A DNA stretch of 64,000 nucleotides from Rhyzopertha dominica (lineage: Eukaryota; Arthropoda; Insecta; Coleoptera; Bostrichidae). Position 1 is the first letter of the stretch, and every line of letters starts with the position of its first letter. The notes under the pieces are model-generated. The model saw only the letters and a list, made by a program, of their open reading frames with translations, ran no database searches and had not been told where the DNA came from. Below, piece after piece: positions 37,901-51,300 of the stretch. The stretch spans positions 15,433,786 to 15,497,785 of the forward strand of contig QCXZ01000041.1 of NCBI GenBank assembly GCA_025024175.1, written 5' to 3'. The translations under genes were made by a program, and so were the position numbers.

Positions 37901-38800
37901 TTAAATAGAGACTACGAAATATGCCGGACAACCTGACAACAATTATGTTGAAAATACAGGTGTTGCCTAGCTTCCAGATCTATACCCTCCAGTAAAATTG
38001 GAAGTTCGAAGTTCATTCATTATAAATTCAAAATACCGTTCGCCATTATGTGAAACATAAAGAAATGGTGCAATCGTTTTCCCTCTCCAAATATTTTTTA
38101 CAGAAACTTTGCGTCCTCTTTTCGTTAGAATATAATTAGTTCTGATAGTTTTGGTTGCAATATTTTACTATTTTTAATAATAAAAGATGAGACTTACGTG
38201 AAAAGTCCCATATTTTGTATTAAAATTTTTTGAAAAATCTATATTTAAATAGAATTTGAGGAATCGCCCTCTTGGCGCTCAGTACATAAACTACTTGTTA
38301 GCATTGAACATTGCAGTTTATAGAGGAATGGACGCTCTTGAAAAACCTAGTCCTGCATTTCACCTTTTTGTAACTAATATTTCGTACAAGAAGGATAGTG
38401 TTTAGCTTAGGTAATTTAATAATATTAATTACTGCATACCTTTTTTATAGGAAAAATTGTAGACATGAATTTCGTACGTTGGAAACACTATAGTGCCCTC
38501 TAGCGGTGATTCTATGAATCTAAAAAAATTTCGAGTATTTTTCTTGGGCGTTTTAGTTTAGTAATTTTTTACCTGAATATTATAGCTACTTATAATGCGT
38601 GTTCCGGGATAATCTTCATCGTATGGCGTAATTGATGTTTTAAATGATAGTTTGTTGTTAATTTTACATTCTTTTGTTTGCATGTAGTAGTGTTAGGACC
38701 AAAATTTAAAAAAATAATTTCTATAGTATCGTGTAAACTGTAAAGTATCTTTTCTGTTATCACTTATCACATCTCTCATAATTGTCAAAAACAACACTTG
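37901..38800. other. Intergenic DNA, no gene recognised
   Basis: AT-rich, with no recognisable gene. Short words such as ccctctagcggtg near 38500 occur in many insect repeats and suggest an old element. Confidence 0.35.
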
Positions 38801-39300
38801 TGCAAAGATTTTAGCTTACCTCAACTGTTAAAATCTCTGGAACTTTTTATTCTTAAGTATTTTCTTTTATTTAAAAATAATGTCTGATAGGAAATTTAAT
38901 TCCTAAACTTTTTCGTCTCTTGTAAAGTTTTGATTAAACGCATCGTTTTGCTAAAAAAAGTTAAACTTGATTTTTTTGCTAAATTAACTACATAGGTACT
39001 CATGCTAGTTGTAGGTTGTTTACAAAATGGTGACAAATAAAATTATGACATTTTGTTAACTAACCTTAAGATCACATAGTCATGTCGTAATTTTATTTGT
39101 CACATTTTGTAAACAACCTACTAGTATGAGTTTGTTAACTTTTTATTTGTTTTAGCAAAACGATGTTTTTAATCAAAACTTTACAAGAGCCAAAGAAGTT
39201 TCGAATCAAATTTCCTATCAGACACTATTTTTAAATAAAAGAAAATCCTTAAAAATAAAAGGATCTAGAGGTTTTAACAGTTGAGGAACGCTAAAAATGC
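38801..39300. repeat. Long near-perfect palindrome (about 240-bp arms)
   Basis: The arm from about 38801 to 39050 is the inverted complement of about 39081-39300, with a loop of about 30 nt (39051-39080). Conserved arm words include cctcaactgttaaaa, gtctgataggaaattt and gtaggttgtttacaaaat. Differences between arms are scattered substitutions and short indels, so it is an aged foldback. No open frame. A transcript would form a long hairpin. Confidence 0.85.
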
Positions 39301-42013
39301 ATCTTCTTCTTTCTTGAATTTCATGAAATTTTCGCAGTTTTTCGTTTTTAAGTATTCATTAACAACTACGAAACATGATCAACTACATTTGAGTAGTTTA
39401 GAGGTTATTAACAAAAATATGATTTTTTTTCAACTCTGAAGACCTTATAACTTTTTATTCGCGCCTGCTAGCATAAAAGTTTATTTAGACAATCGTCTTT
39501 ATTATATGTGTATATTACATGCTCTGACTGTTCTGTCTAGGCCATTGAAACAGTAAAAATTGTATCTCTGAAATGGAAAAGGGAATGGACAATTCTTCGA
39601 TAGAGCAGCTTTTTTGCCGGCATGTAGGTCAATTTTCGAAAAACATTCACATTTTTTCTGGGCATTGTCTCATCAAACAAAGCAACTGGCATTTCTGACG
39701 TCGTTTGATGGCAATAAACGACCCCTTAAAAGATCATACGCGAGAAAACTAAGTTTTTTTATTGTATGTTTATTATAACGCTTCTGACAACGAAAAGGTC
39801 TCAATTAAATTGAAGACCCCAATAAACTTTTATCAGCGAGAAAATCGGCACTTTTCTTTATTGTCGCTAACTCCCTGAGTACAATGTTAATTCAATGACT
39901 TTAAATGTACAAAAGTCTTGTTTTTCTTTCTATTTAAAGAGAAGTTAACCATAAGATAAGTATGTACTAAAGTGCAAATATAAATTTAGCTACTTGCTAC
40001 AGAATTGGTAAAGAAATCCTGCAGCTGTGTAAACGTTCTTTTTTTATTAAGCCTTTTCCACCTGCTGTCTCCATATTGGCATAGTACGCATCTTACTGCT
40101 AATCCTCGCATTTGAAACTTCACGGTTGTTTGAACTTCCCTAAAGTGCAATGCATCAGTCACCAATTAAATGTCGGCATTTATATCTATCCTCCTAGACA
40201 TAAGTAAACATGGGGACATAAATTTTGTCAATCTAACTTCGTCATTATCCACCGCCCCACTGTAAAGTTGTACGGTTTCGAAAATCAGTCCCAGCTGCGA
40301 ATATAATCTGACGCTGTTTGCACAAGACAGAACAAATGTCAATACACTCAACATATGCCATTTTATGGCACATCCAGCTGAAATGGTCCGAGGAATTATT
40401 TATTAATGTATATTCGCGTTCACGGAAAGCATTTTGCGAACAAGCTTCACAAAGGATTCGGAACTGCCGAGAGTTGTGTGTTCAAAGCTAGAATGTTTAG
40501 ATACGAAAATTCCTTCTGTATATTTTCTGTTAAACCCCAGCGATCAATATGTGTTTTTAAATCAAGTTAGGTGTAGTTAGACCTTTTGTCGATATAAAAG
40601 TCAGAAAAGTTAAATTTTCGTAATTTTCTAATAAATAATTTAAAATTTAATTATTGGTCATAGCGCGGAGAGCTAGGATAAAAAAAATTAAATTATATCA
40701 GAAAATTATTAACTAGAGGTTGAAAAATATTGCAATAACGCCTTTTACGGAATAGAATATGATTTATTGTGTTTATAAATATTTATATTTACTACGCATA
40801 CATATATGTATACGAGACTTAATCATGGATTTGTTGCTTATCTTAGTGAAGTTGTAAGTTTGTGCATTTGTTTATCAGCCATTGTATTTCTGGTGTATTG
40901 ATTAGGATAAAACGCATCTACTTTTGTTGCCTTACAAAATATTTTTTTAATGATAGCTACTCATGTGCACCTCAATTTCACATTCACTACACTTCTTGAC
41001 AATTGACAGTGTTTTTAGTGAGGACTTATAGCTAGAGGGTATCAACACACAACGCTGCAGTCGAGAGCAAAATTATGTACCTCTCAGCATGACAAATAAG
41101 TCACAAATGAAAGAAAAAGAGGTAAAATTACCAAGAAACCCTTTAGCATGCAGCAGCAGTGTAACCCATAATTATTAAGTTATATATAGTCAAAATAAAG
41201 ATTTCTTTAATGTGGCAGTTGCATGGTTTTTGCTGGCAAGCAAGTAAAGTAGAAATGACAAAAAAGAAGGATGTATTGAGCAACTATTTCCACACATGAA
41301 CAATAAGTTTTGTAGTAAATAAACACGTAAAAAATTAGTGATTTGCATAATACATTTATCAAATATCTATTCTCGATTTTTAAGTAACTACAACATAAAT
41401 AAATATTATAATAATAAACAGTTATTCAATTAGTCATAAAAACAATTATTAGAAGTATGGCATATAATCTAAGTGTATAAGTAAACACACTCTGATTGTT
41501 CTACCACATGGTCATAGTATAAATGCCTTGGTGTTCTTGTTAAAGTATTCAAATATTACAAAATAGTNTTGGTTAAAAAAAAGTGGTACTTTTTCACGTT
41601 GGTCAACACAAATTCCTAAATTACTTTATGCAAAACTTGTGTGCGCCATCAACTGCAAAATTACAAATCTACGTCAGGAAGAAGAACTTTCTTCTTAAGT
41701 GTTAATTTCTTGAGAATTGATATATGAAGCTAATTACTTTTACTGCGATATAAGAAAAAATCTTTTATATTAAGGTGTTTTGTGCAGTGGTAGCGTGAGC
41801 ATATGTTTATCTCGAACTTGCGTTTAATACTTGGGGCAACCTCTAACTTTGCCGGATTAAGAGCCAATAAATACTTGTATACATACAAGACAAATCACAC
41901 GTTTTCAGGTCAGTATTAATTCTGGTATTGGCAAGTTCTGTTTAGTACTCCTCGAAGGACAAATAGATCTCTGTCATCTGCGTAATAATGATGGAAAGAC
42001 TAATAAAACTGAC
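39301..42013. other. Intergenic AT-rich DNA, no gene recognised
   Basis: No protein motif, RNA gene or repeat unit was recognised. The frame 40166-40354 (minus) has no family signature. Confidence 0.45.
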
Positions 42014-42171
42014 TTATTGGCTGCAGACCAGTTTCGTGGACTTCTTTATTTTTGTCCACTTTTTCATGGCTCAGCTTTACTGAAATTATACAAATAGTTA
42101 CACATTACAATTAAAAATTTTCAATGTGCAATGTGTAACTATTTGTTACGAAACTGCTCGGCAGCCAATAA
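42014..42171. mobile_element. 158-bp MITE-like hairpin
   Basis: The ends TTATTGGCTGC (42014-42024) and GCAGCCAATAA (42161-42171) are exact inverted copies, extended by cagtttcgt / acgaaactg. A second inner inverted pair, caaatagttacacattgca-like, pairs about 42091-42109 with 42124-42143. No coding potential. Confidence 0.75.
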
Positions 42172-43552
42172 TTTCTATTAATAGCGTAGGTAATCCTTTT
42201 TAACATTCTTACTGAGAAGAGAGGTTGGGACCTCGATGTTGAATGAAAGCTAACGTTCTGTGCAGAAGCTTAAATGTGAAATGGCCTGTTAAACGTTTAA
42301 AAATGTGTTTAAAGCTCTGACCTGACCTAACGGATTGGACCTAAGTTGTATTCTATCTTCAATTTTTTGTATATATTTGATTTCAAAGGACCAATATTTT
42401 AGTTTTTTTATTAATTTTGTTTCTGGCACCTTTTAAGGATCAACCCTAGAAGAGCAGACACATGCACAGTATTGATAAGAAGCAACGGCTGTAAGAAGAA
42501 ATTGAAACAATAATAAAAGATACTCGTTAAAGTAGAGCTAAATAAGCTGGACCAAAGGATGGGATCTCCCTCCAGAAACCAGAGATTTTGGAACGAAAGT
42601 AAAACTCATATTAAGATATTATTTACAAGAAATAATATACATCATTCTTATCTAGGCTTGAATTACCCTGCATTGCAAATTGCAATCCGCGGTTTCTTTG
42701 TTTCTTGTTACATTTAAAGAATAAAGTTTTTAGCGATGTTTAAAAAGCTAAAAGTAGACAGCATATAGAACTATTGTTTTCTTGACAAAACTTGGATTTT
42801 TTAAAAGGGGGACAAATTGCACAGTACTTTCTTGTAGATTGTCAAATAGCGGTGATGGGAGAAGATACATCGCTTTACATGTAGGTAGGGAAGGCTGGTT
42901 TATAAAAGTCAAAATATGCATTAAAAAATTGATTTTTGAAATATTGTTACCACTACTGTAAGAACCGACAACTAAATAAGACAAGAAAGCTTGGATAGAT
43001 GATCACAGCATTAATGCAAGAGAAAATTCACCTGAAGTGGAACATTAATTTAGATATTGCAAATCGACAATAGATGAGTCATGCGGCAGCCACGGTTAGT
43101 TGTACATATATCATTTTACCATTGTCAATGCATTTAGACTGACTATGTGTAGACAATTGCCAAAAATTAGTGCGACCGATTTGGTGAGGAGGTAGTGAAA
43201 TACATGTGGAGGGATGATCTTTCAACAATACGTCCGAAATTCGGAAAAATTGTATGTATCAGCACTCTCAAAAGTTCATAGAAGAGGACTTCAATAAATA
43301 AGGTCTATTATACGACAGCCAAAATCAATTTATTATTAATGCAAAAGACGACACTGATTTATATACCACATCCGATAATTAATAAGTACATAAGTACGTA
43401 CTGTTTTTTCTAAAACAATATTATTAATTATTATTAAAATGTTTCTAAATCTTAATAATTTTGTTGAGGTTCTCTGCGTTTTTGAGTGGCGATTCGTTTC
43501 CTTTGGTCCATAAGACTGAAGGTGTGTTTATATCCAATAGTCGTACAGTAAA
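42172..43552. other. Intergenic AT-rich DNA
   Basis: No gene or repeat recognised. The minus-strand frame 42748-42984 lacks motifs. Confidence 0.4.
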
Positions 43553-45570
43553 GGCAAAGGCAGGGCCGGCGAGAGCCCGATACAGACGGTACAAACGTAC
43601 CGGGGCCCGGGCTAAATCAGGGGCCCGGCGGAGCCCTAAGTCATAGTCATAGTCGTGCTATGAATTTGAAAAATAGCATCATGAAGTGTGAAGATTATTT
43701 TTCGTCAATATACTGGTATATAGGGTGACAATGACATTCAAGTCAAGTGAAATAAACAAGTGGTCTCACAGACATTTTGTCTATCTTTAACAAAGAGCTA
43801 GCCTATTGTAAAAATTATTCTCATTAATAAAATATATACGGTACCTGCTAGAAACAAGGAAACCTTTTTTTTAATAAACATTTTAAAATTAATCTTTTTC
43901 GAAGAATTTTATTGAATGTGCATTCCTTCAACAATGGATTTTTTTTAGAAATTGACATCTTTCTCTTTGTTTGTTAAAAGGTTTTGCTGGTACATTATTT
44001 ATGAAAGAATAATCGAATAAATGAACTGATTGGTGAATATTTGTGAATCAATTCATTTCGTGCTACTAGCCTACATATCTATCTCTATCCTGTGGTGTTC
44101 ATGTTTTCGTATTTTTTCAGGCTTCTTTCTTTGTTTTGATTTCCTCTTTAATTACTTCTGTCCCCTAGTTTGTTCTTTTGAATTTTGTATTAACCATTTT
44201 TTTCTCCGCATACCCCTTTTGCTGTTTTTTTTATTATTTATTTTATTGCATTTCAGTTTATTGTTGTTCCTTTTTGTTCTTCTCTTTCTAATTTTCTATT
44301 TTAGCAGGTTTTGTGCTCTTCCTTGAACGTATTATCTTTCAGTTTGTTTATGTCTATTTTTCTGTTATTACCTACCTTCCCCAGTTTAATCTTTGCCACT
44401 AATAATTTGTGCTGTGTTCTTAATTCAGCACTTCTGAAGACTCCCACCTCTTCTACTTGTCTTATTTCCTTATTGTGCATGATTTAATCTATGAATCTCC
44501 TGGCGTCTCTTCCCTCTGACACAAAGGTCCATTTGAGGATACTTTTATTAGGGTACCATGTATTGCCTCAAAAAAAAGCAAGAAAGGGGCTTGTGCTATC
44601 ATAATTGTTTTTTCAAACAAGAGTTTGTTTAATGTCGGATTGCCTTTAAAAAAGGCAAGAGAAAGATTTTTACATTTACATATAGTTATTTTGTTGTTTT
44701 TATTTTCGAATTTGCCATAACTAAAAAGGCATGAAAAGGGTTTGTTCATTTACATATAGCTATTTTGTTGTTTTTAAGGACGAATTTGTCTTAAAAAGCC
44801 AGGAAAAGGATTTGTATATGTACATATAGCTATTCTGTTGTTTTTATTTACGAATGTGCCTTACTTAAAAGGCATGAAAATGATTTGTTCATTTACATAC
44901 AGTTGTTTTGTTGTTTTTAATTACGAATTTGTCTTAGAAAAAGCAAGAAAAGGGTGCAGCAGTCATAGATGTTTTGTTGTTCTAAATAAATACTGTACCA
45001 TATTTTCAGTAAATATTTCTTAGTTAATTTTATTTCCTATTCTTCTTTTCAAAAAACCAATTTCGCCCTCAAATATGCTATATAAGTGCAATAACTTCAT
45101 TTTGAGTTTGAGAATTTTAAGTTAAAATTTCGTGAGCTTCACGTCTCATAAAGTCTTTTATGACTATACCTATTCTATTCGAATTTCTTTTGAGTCAAGA
45201 ATCTGATACACGAGTTGGCCTGGCAAATAGAGAAAAAAAAAATACAAATCGATTCGTGTATTTATCTCTGAAATTGAAAAAAATCACTTACACCCCTTTG
45301 CCTTTAAGCGCCTCAATTGTATTACGAGTATTTCACAGTTACTTGTTAGTGTACTGATATTTTGCTAGATCCGCTATGACTTCTGACCGCACAGGCTGGA
45401 CACTAAACAAACGTAGGCTAGACCTAATACGGAAATGTAATGCAAAAAATTGAGGCCAAAAATGACGTCACTCATATTAAACTTTCAGTTTACTTTTCCT
45501 TTTGGGCCTAGGGCCCGCCTTGCGACTAGCACCGGGGCCCATAAATGCTCTCGCTGGCCCTGGGCAAAGG
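43553..45570. mobile_element. Non-autonomous hAT transposon with 8-bp target duplication
   Basis: The element 43561-45562 (2002 bp) has ends CAGGGCCGGCGAGAGC and, inverted, CAGGGCCAGCGAGAGC (15 of 16 identical). Both ends are flanked by the same octamer GGCAAAGG (43553-43560 and 45563-45570). An 8-bp duplication and CAGGG-type ends are diagnostic of the hAT superfamily. GC-rich subterminal stretches (ggggccc words) lie inside both ends, while the interior is AT-rich and contains a tandem repeat. No transposase is recognisable; the hydrophobic frame at 44030-44326 is low complexity. Confidence 0.88.
44673..44960 (+). repeat. Tandem repeat, about 70-74-bp units, inside the hAT
   Basis: The word catttacatatag (with variants) recurs at 44673, 44747, 44817 and 44890, each followed by tattttgttgttttta, an acgaattt-like word and an aaaggca(t)gaaaa word. 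About four full units and partial units on both sides are visible. Spacing is 74, 70 and 73 bp. Confidence 0.88.
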
Positions 45571-46390
45571 TAGGCAATATCTACTTTACGACATCTTGTA
45601 CACGGTAAAATATTTTTCCTATATTTCACATGCCCATGGGAGACCGTATGTCACTTCAACATAGGTATTTTAAATCCATTATTGACTAAACCTCTCCATA
45701 ATGATTAATACTAAGCGTAGTAAAAACGTCGTCATCGTCAAATCATCACTCAACTTTCTAAATTTAAAAAGTGGCTTAAGCAAGAGTGACAACTTTTTTT
45801 TTCTCTACATCATTACGTTAATCTTCGGACGCTACACGTCTCCTCATTACATCACATTGTATGTTATTATATCCCGCTGCCCCATTTGGTGAATATTGCC
45901 TACACCCTTATCCTCATAAAAAAGGCTCCATGCACCTTGCGGTTCTCATGTTAATGGACCTTCTGAAAACGGAAAAGGGGGACAAAACACAGAGCATAAG
46001 CCAGTGTAAACCTGTGGTGTAACCGCACGCGCCTCTTTTGTACGCTTCTAAAAAGAGGGATTACTCATGAATGGCTAAGTGAAAGATACACTGGGAGATC
46101 AACGGAGATTAGTCATTAGCATAACAGTAGCTAAATGTGGCGTTTGTGACAGACAACCCTAATTGCGGGGTGTATTGGCAAGGATGTCGGGGTTATCCCA
46201 TTCCCAAACAAACAATGCACTGAAAACGTGTGTAAAAGACAAAATGAGGCGCAGGATTGGTCACTAATCTTTATTTTCGAAAGATTCCTATAGTTATAAC
46301 CATCGGCGCGGACTTCTCAGGTACTACTGGCCAGCAGATTATAAACTGAATTTTTTAAAATCTTTAATAAGTCAACAAAAATACTAGATT
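45571..46390. other. Intergenic DNA with a GC-richer block
   Basis: The block at about 45880-46330 is less AT-rich than its neighbours, without a long open frame, and contains TGTGGT and TAATTA-like words. It is a candidate regulatory stretch by composition only. Confidence 0.35.
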
Positions 46391-46458
46391 TTACTTCTAA
46401 AAGATTAGCCTTCACTAAGTCCAACAAATCCACTTTATTAAGCAAATTGGCAAAGCGC

Positions 46459-46484
46459 TTTCAGCACCTACAAGCCATCATCAG
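46459..46484 (-). ncRNA. Hammerhead-like core, left arm
   Basis: Minus strand: CTGATGA (46484-46478), a 15-nt segment with a weak GGC/GCT stem (one G-U pair), then GAAA (46462-46459). The same module occurs inverted in the right arm, so the two would pair with each other in a read-through transcript. Confidence 0.4.
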
Positions 46485-46560
46485 TGCCATAAAAGAGTAA
46501 TAATAGAAAGGAATTTACATAAAGGTGACGTCAAATTCGAAATAAGCAATCTTTATGGCA

Positions 46561-46586
46561 CTGATGATGGCTTGTAGGAACTGAAA
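46561..46586 (+). ncRNA. Hammerhead-like core, right arm
   Basis: CTGATGA (46561-46567), 15 nt, GAAA (46583-46586). The stem II region differs from the left arm near its 3' side and pairs less well, so this copy is probably decayed. Confidence 0.35.
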
Positions 46587-47439
46587 GAGCTTTGTCATTT
46601 TGTTTAATAAAGCGGATTTGTTAGACTTAGTGAAGACTAATCTTTTAGAAGTAACATTACTACTCTGTGAAAATGGACCAGATTTTATACAGAGTCAGCT
46701 TATTAGATATATCTAATAATATAGTAGTTAAACTAATTTCTACTATAAGATTTACGCGCGCAAAACTAAGAACAACGATAATAACAACATATCTATACTT
46801 TTCATTGTAATCAAAGACGGAAACTAGTGATAATTTATCCTTTTTTATTTTTAGTTGAACATACTTATTTTGTAAAATTTATCTACGTATTATTTGTAGC
46901 AGTGATTTTACATACTCAAACTTTCTTATTTTTTTATTACCCTGGTGAAATATAGATAAATATATCCTACTTTCGTCTTAATGTGTGGCAAATAAATATA
47001 GTCTAGTGGTCCAGTGTGGTGAAGGGTGAATGTACCTATCCCTATAATATACAAATTTTAAATTAGACTTTTTCTTTATATTATTTGTGTAATGAATATA
47101 TGACAGGATTTTAAGGCGTCAGCAATGCCCTGCAGTGATATTAGGTATTAAAAGTGGCTATAAACATGGTCATAGTAAAGCTGTTTACGTATTCTCAGAT
47201 TAACAATAACCAACTCTACATAAAACTCCTATAAGCGGGAATATTTTTTCTGACGTGATCCACAGGTTTGTTTGGTAGGTACCTTTTAAACTATTATAAA
47301 GCTACACCTCTTACATCCAGTTGTTTCAGCATCACCACCAAAATACGAGTAGACGAGTACTATGGCGATTGTGTCAAAAATGCCTTCCGCAAGTTCAGCG
47401 ACACAAAAGCGCACATCAAGGGCACTATTTGTTTTACAT

Positions 47440-48310
47440 TAACTATCAGAAATACATTCAGTTGCCGTCACTATTCTCATAGAAACTATATTCATCTTTA
47501 CAACCCAAATATTTCTACAGATTTCAAAGGCTTTTGAACAAACCGGTAACAAAATAACAGAATTAAGAGAACGAACCTGTTCAGTTACCTATCTGGATCA
47601 GAAAGGCATTGATCTTCCAGGCAACCAAAACCAACCAAATTTATACATTGCTGCCCTGTTTTCAGAAAATTTCGTTATGCAGACGACCTTGCGATCCCAG
47701 AGCACAAGATAAGATCCTATTTTCTGGAATCGAGACCAGAACCCAGTCTAAGCAAAACCGAACTTTGCTGTTTTCATCTGAACAACAATATCGCGAACAC
47801 ATATCTCTATATCTTTTTAACCATAACCCTCTAACAACTATAAAATCCAAAATATATTGGTAACACCCTAAAAAAGGCATCTTACCAAAAAAAAATAATA
47901 TCTCGCATAAGCTAGCAAAATCAATATGTGGTGCATCTGGTTAACATTTTGAGAACTACAGCCCTGGGTTTCGTCTATTCTGTCTGGATCAATATCGACC
48001 ACACCAAATTAGCGGACGAATCTATGCGCATTATCTTGGAAACTATAAAATCTACACCATTATACTTAGCCATACTGAACCCCCTCACATACCTCGCTTG
48101 TGAGCACTACTCCAGCAATACAGGAAAATAACCCAAAGTTTCGTATACATGATTTCCCAACTAGGAAGAACGCCCGAAACCCACTCCAAGAAGCACCATC
48201 TCAATGGCATTCAGTCCTAGATGTCATATCAACTCCGCGGGGCTTTGATATACCCAACGACTTTTGGATAACACTAAACTGAGTTTTCACGGGTCATAGG
48301 CGATGCAATG
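47440..48310 (+). mobile_element. LINE remnant (RT C-terminal half)
   Basis: FRYADDLAIPEHK (about 47668-47706) is the RT catalytic YADD box. LSKTELCCFHLNNN and NPKYIGNTLKKA (about 47750-47880) follow, then LRTTALGFVYS, a degraded WINIDHTKLADESMRIIL, LKPTP-like and IL(x)PLTYLACEHYS blocks (47940-48130), and FTGHRRCNDLFLK (about 48289-48330). The order matches the thumb and C-terminal region of insect non-LTR elements whose proteins contain ALxxCYSxAEY and GHG motifs. Multiple stops and frame changes show it is dead. Confidence 0.7.
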
Positions 48311-48330
48311 ACTTGTTTCTGAAATGTTGA

Positions 48331-51300
48331 ATAAATCAATCTCCTCGATGTAATTAGATTTCATAGAACTTCCTCCAGAAGCAGTTCATTGGCTAATTGG
48401 GTTGAACGTCATGCTGCGGTGCTTCACATTGTTTTTGTGTTTCTATGACTTTATAATTCATTTATATGTTTGTCTGGTATTGCTATTTATAACGCTATTT
48501 GTTTATATATAAAATTTGTACAGCACCGTACGCTAAATAAATAACCTCTCTTGTAGAAAACTTTAACAAAAATTTTGCGTGGCGTTTTTCAACACGAATT
48601 TTGGGTAGTGGAAAACCAAAAACCTTCCACTCTCTATATTACGCTTTAGCCTCTGGGTCGTAGTATTAGACCGATCCAATAGGATGATTGGATAGTCTTC
48701 AAAGTGGTAATCAATTAGGTAGCTTGGAAACAAGCTGATTGAACGTATGTGCTTTGTCTCACTCGATTTATCAAATGACACTGGCGATTGTTTCGACCTA
48801 AAGGTTATTGTCAAACAGATAACAGCGTTTATATTGTATTGAACCATTCCTCAAAATTCAGGATCTTCTTGGATGGATCCAAAGACATACTAATTGATCA
48901 GACATAGTATACAAGTTATCATACAAAGCTTTTAATAAATAGTGCTCTTTTAATAAGATTTAGGTTAATTCCTATTACATAAATGTCTACACTCAACAAC
49001 TGATCATGCAAGGGAAAACCCGTTGTCACCCCATCGACAAATGTTAACCGTATATTCCGAAATGTTATGTGTGTGTAGTGACATACGTTTCACAGTTTAA
49101 TTCGCAGGGTCCAAATCTGATTACACGTAAAATGCTGAAATGACAACCGTACGTACAGTATAGAACGAAACAATGGCCATTTGACACATTTCGAACTATT
49201 GTTAGCCTAGCCCGTACGTGCCTCGCATGGTCGTTGCATAATACGAGTAAAACTGCATCCCCTTTGTCAATTCCGACCCACCCCACGTCTAAATAGACGG
49301 CTCCGCCACCCCTCACTTAATTATGTATCCGAATATTGCGTTTTGTTTGCGAAATTCTATCGCCTGAACACACGCCGCTGGTTTTTTTAAGTCGTGCACT
49401 TAGTATAATTAAATATGTTCAATTTGCCACTTATCAGAACGTATTGGGTATATTGAGATATATTATTCAAAGGGGACTCATCCATTGTAGTGCATTGCAG
49501 TGAGTAAGTGCGTTATTTCTATTTTCATTGCACCTCTTAATAATAGGTTATACACATCAAATTCTGCACTTATTCTGTACACTAAAATAGAATAATGAGC
49601 TGCAGTAAAAATGTATGATGGGTTTTGGGAAACATTTCAGTAATTATTGATCGTACAAATGTATGAAGTAATTAAATGATATTTCTTCATTTACTATCTT
49701 CTTCAATTGTAACACCAATCAATGGATTCCTTCTACAGTCTATAATGTCGATTCAAATATAGGGTAACTTGATAAGTTAAAATGTTCTTTTTATGGCCCT
49801 AGAAAAAAACATTTTTACTCTATTGAATATATTTGTAATTTACAAGAAAACCATCAGATATAGTTCTACATAAACTGTTCTGTCCAGCATAAAACTGTAA
49901 AATCCGCTTCAAAACAGCAGCGATTAACTTATGGTCGTTATTATATGTTATCTACGAGGTTACAGTGAGGGTCCTCAAACGAATGGTTGCCCTTACAGGA
50001 GCGGATGAAACGTTCACTCTGTTTTGATTTTGTAGAGTACCAGCGTTGATTGACGTATTCGTCATACGTATACGTCGTATACGTATACGTATACGTCNAT
50101 CAACGGTACCAGGAAAGTGGTATACAAGCTCCTGTATATCCTTCAAAAAGTCTTTTGCAGAAGATTTATTGTTTTAGAGTGCCATAAGTTTTGACACGTG
50201 CCTATAATTATGGACCATTCCTAAAACAAAATTAACTGCGTGAAAGTATAAAGCCCAGGTTAATAATGTGTTCTAGTGTTACATCATTGTGTTTGTGTTG
50301 CGGTTGTTATTATTATCGTCGTGTATTGTACAAGAAATTATACAATTGTGGGCCAGAAACCGCCTGCTGAGCACATTGGCTCACGAAATAGATACATTTA
50401 TGGGAGAACGTCCAGCAATAACACAAAGCGGGCAAGAAAATCACACCAGACAAAACATGTAGAAGTTCGGAAGTAGTATAGAAGACACTGTTCACGGTCT
50501 ACGGCCAAAATACAATTCAAAAGAATCCCAGCAGTCATAAACGACTTGGAACAAAAAGGCTTCAGAAGAAATCTTAGCGGCAACACCAGAAATAGGGAGC
50601 AAAAGTAACCACTATGATAGTGCGCTTGATGAGCCCAGATCTTAGTGAACAAAATTAACTGCAAACAAGTTCGAATAGCAGGTATTCCAGGATGATGTAA
50701 ATAATACAAAATCAGGAAATTTTGTTCTGACGTATGGGATAACATTAAAAGGAACCTGAATTCTTTTAGATGCAACACCAGATACTAACCAGTAGTTATG
50801 GGTACTTCTGTTTCTAGCACGATACTGTTGTTGTCATACTTAACTGTTTTACGTTAAAAAAAGCCTACTTTATAAAATTTAATTAATTTTTTTTAAGATT
50901 CAATGTTTTGTTTTTCAATTATTTGAACAAGTATTATCAACCGCCCGCACTTTGCAATGAGTGATTGCTATAAGGTTTAATAATCCACTGAGTCTGAATC
51001 TGTCGGAGGCTACAATTTGTCAATATGAGCAGTGTTGGCAAGTACATATGCAATAATTTTGAAATTTTGCAAATACTAATAAGATGACTACATGGGAAAT
51101 GGAGTTCGCTGATGAACGCCATCTCTTGGTAGCCCAACGAACAGCACTACTGTACTGCCTGGTCTACGTTGCATCTTACAGAAAGCTTTAAATTGTGCAA
51201 TGTTAGCACTATAAGTACAAAACATCTGTCTGTAAAGTTTATTTGTTTGTATTTATTGTGTCTAAGTTTATATAAAAACATGCTCAAAAATGTATGTTTG

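Larger units (their letters stand above)
46391..46653. repeat. Head-to-head inverted pair of hammerhead-bearing modules
   Basis: The arm 46391-46495 is the inverted copy of 46551-46653 with a spacer of about 56 nt. Each arm carries the same hammerhead-like module and an outer tail (aataaagtggatttgtt-like, then cttttagaagtaa). Inverted terminal-repeat fragments are a known habit of Penelope-like elements, so this may be a PLE terminus without body. Confidence 0.8.

Noticed and set aside
44030..44326. 98-codon hydrophobic frame resembling a membrane protein
   Set aside because: It is a run of Phe, Leu and Ile from T-rich low-complexity DNA inside the hAT element, with no motif.
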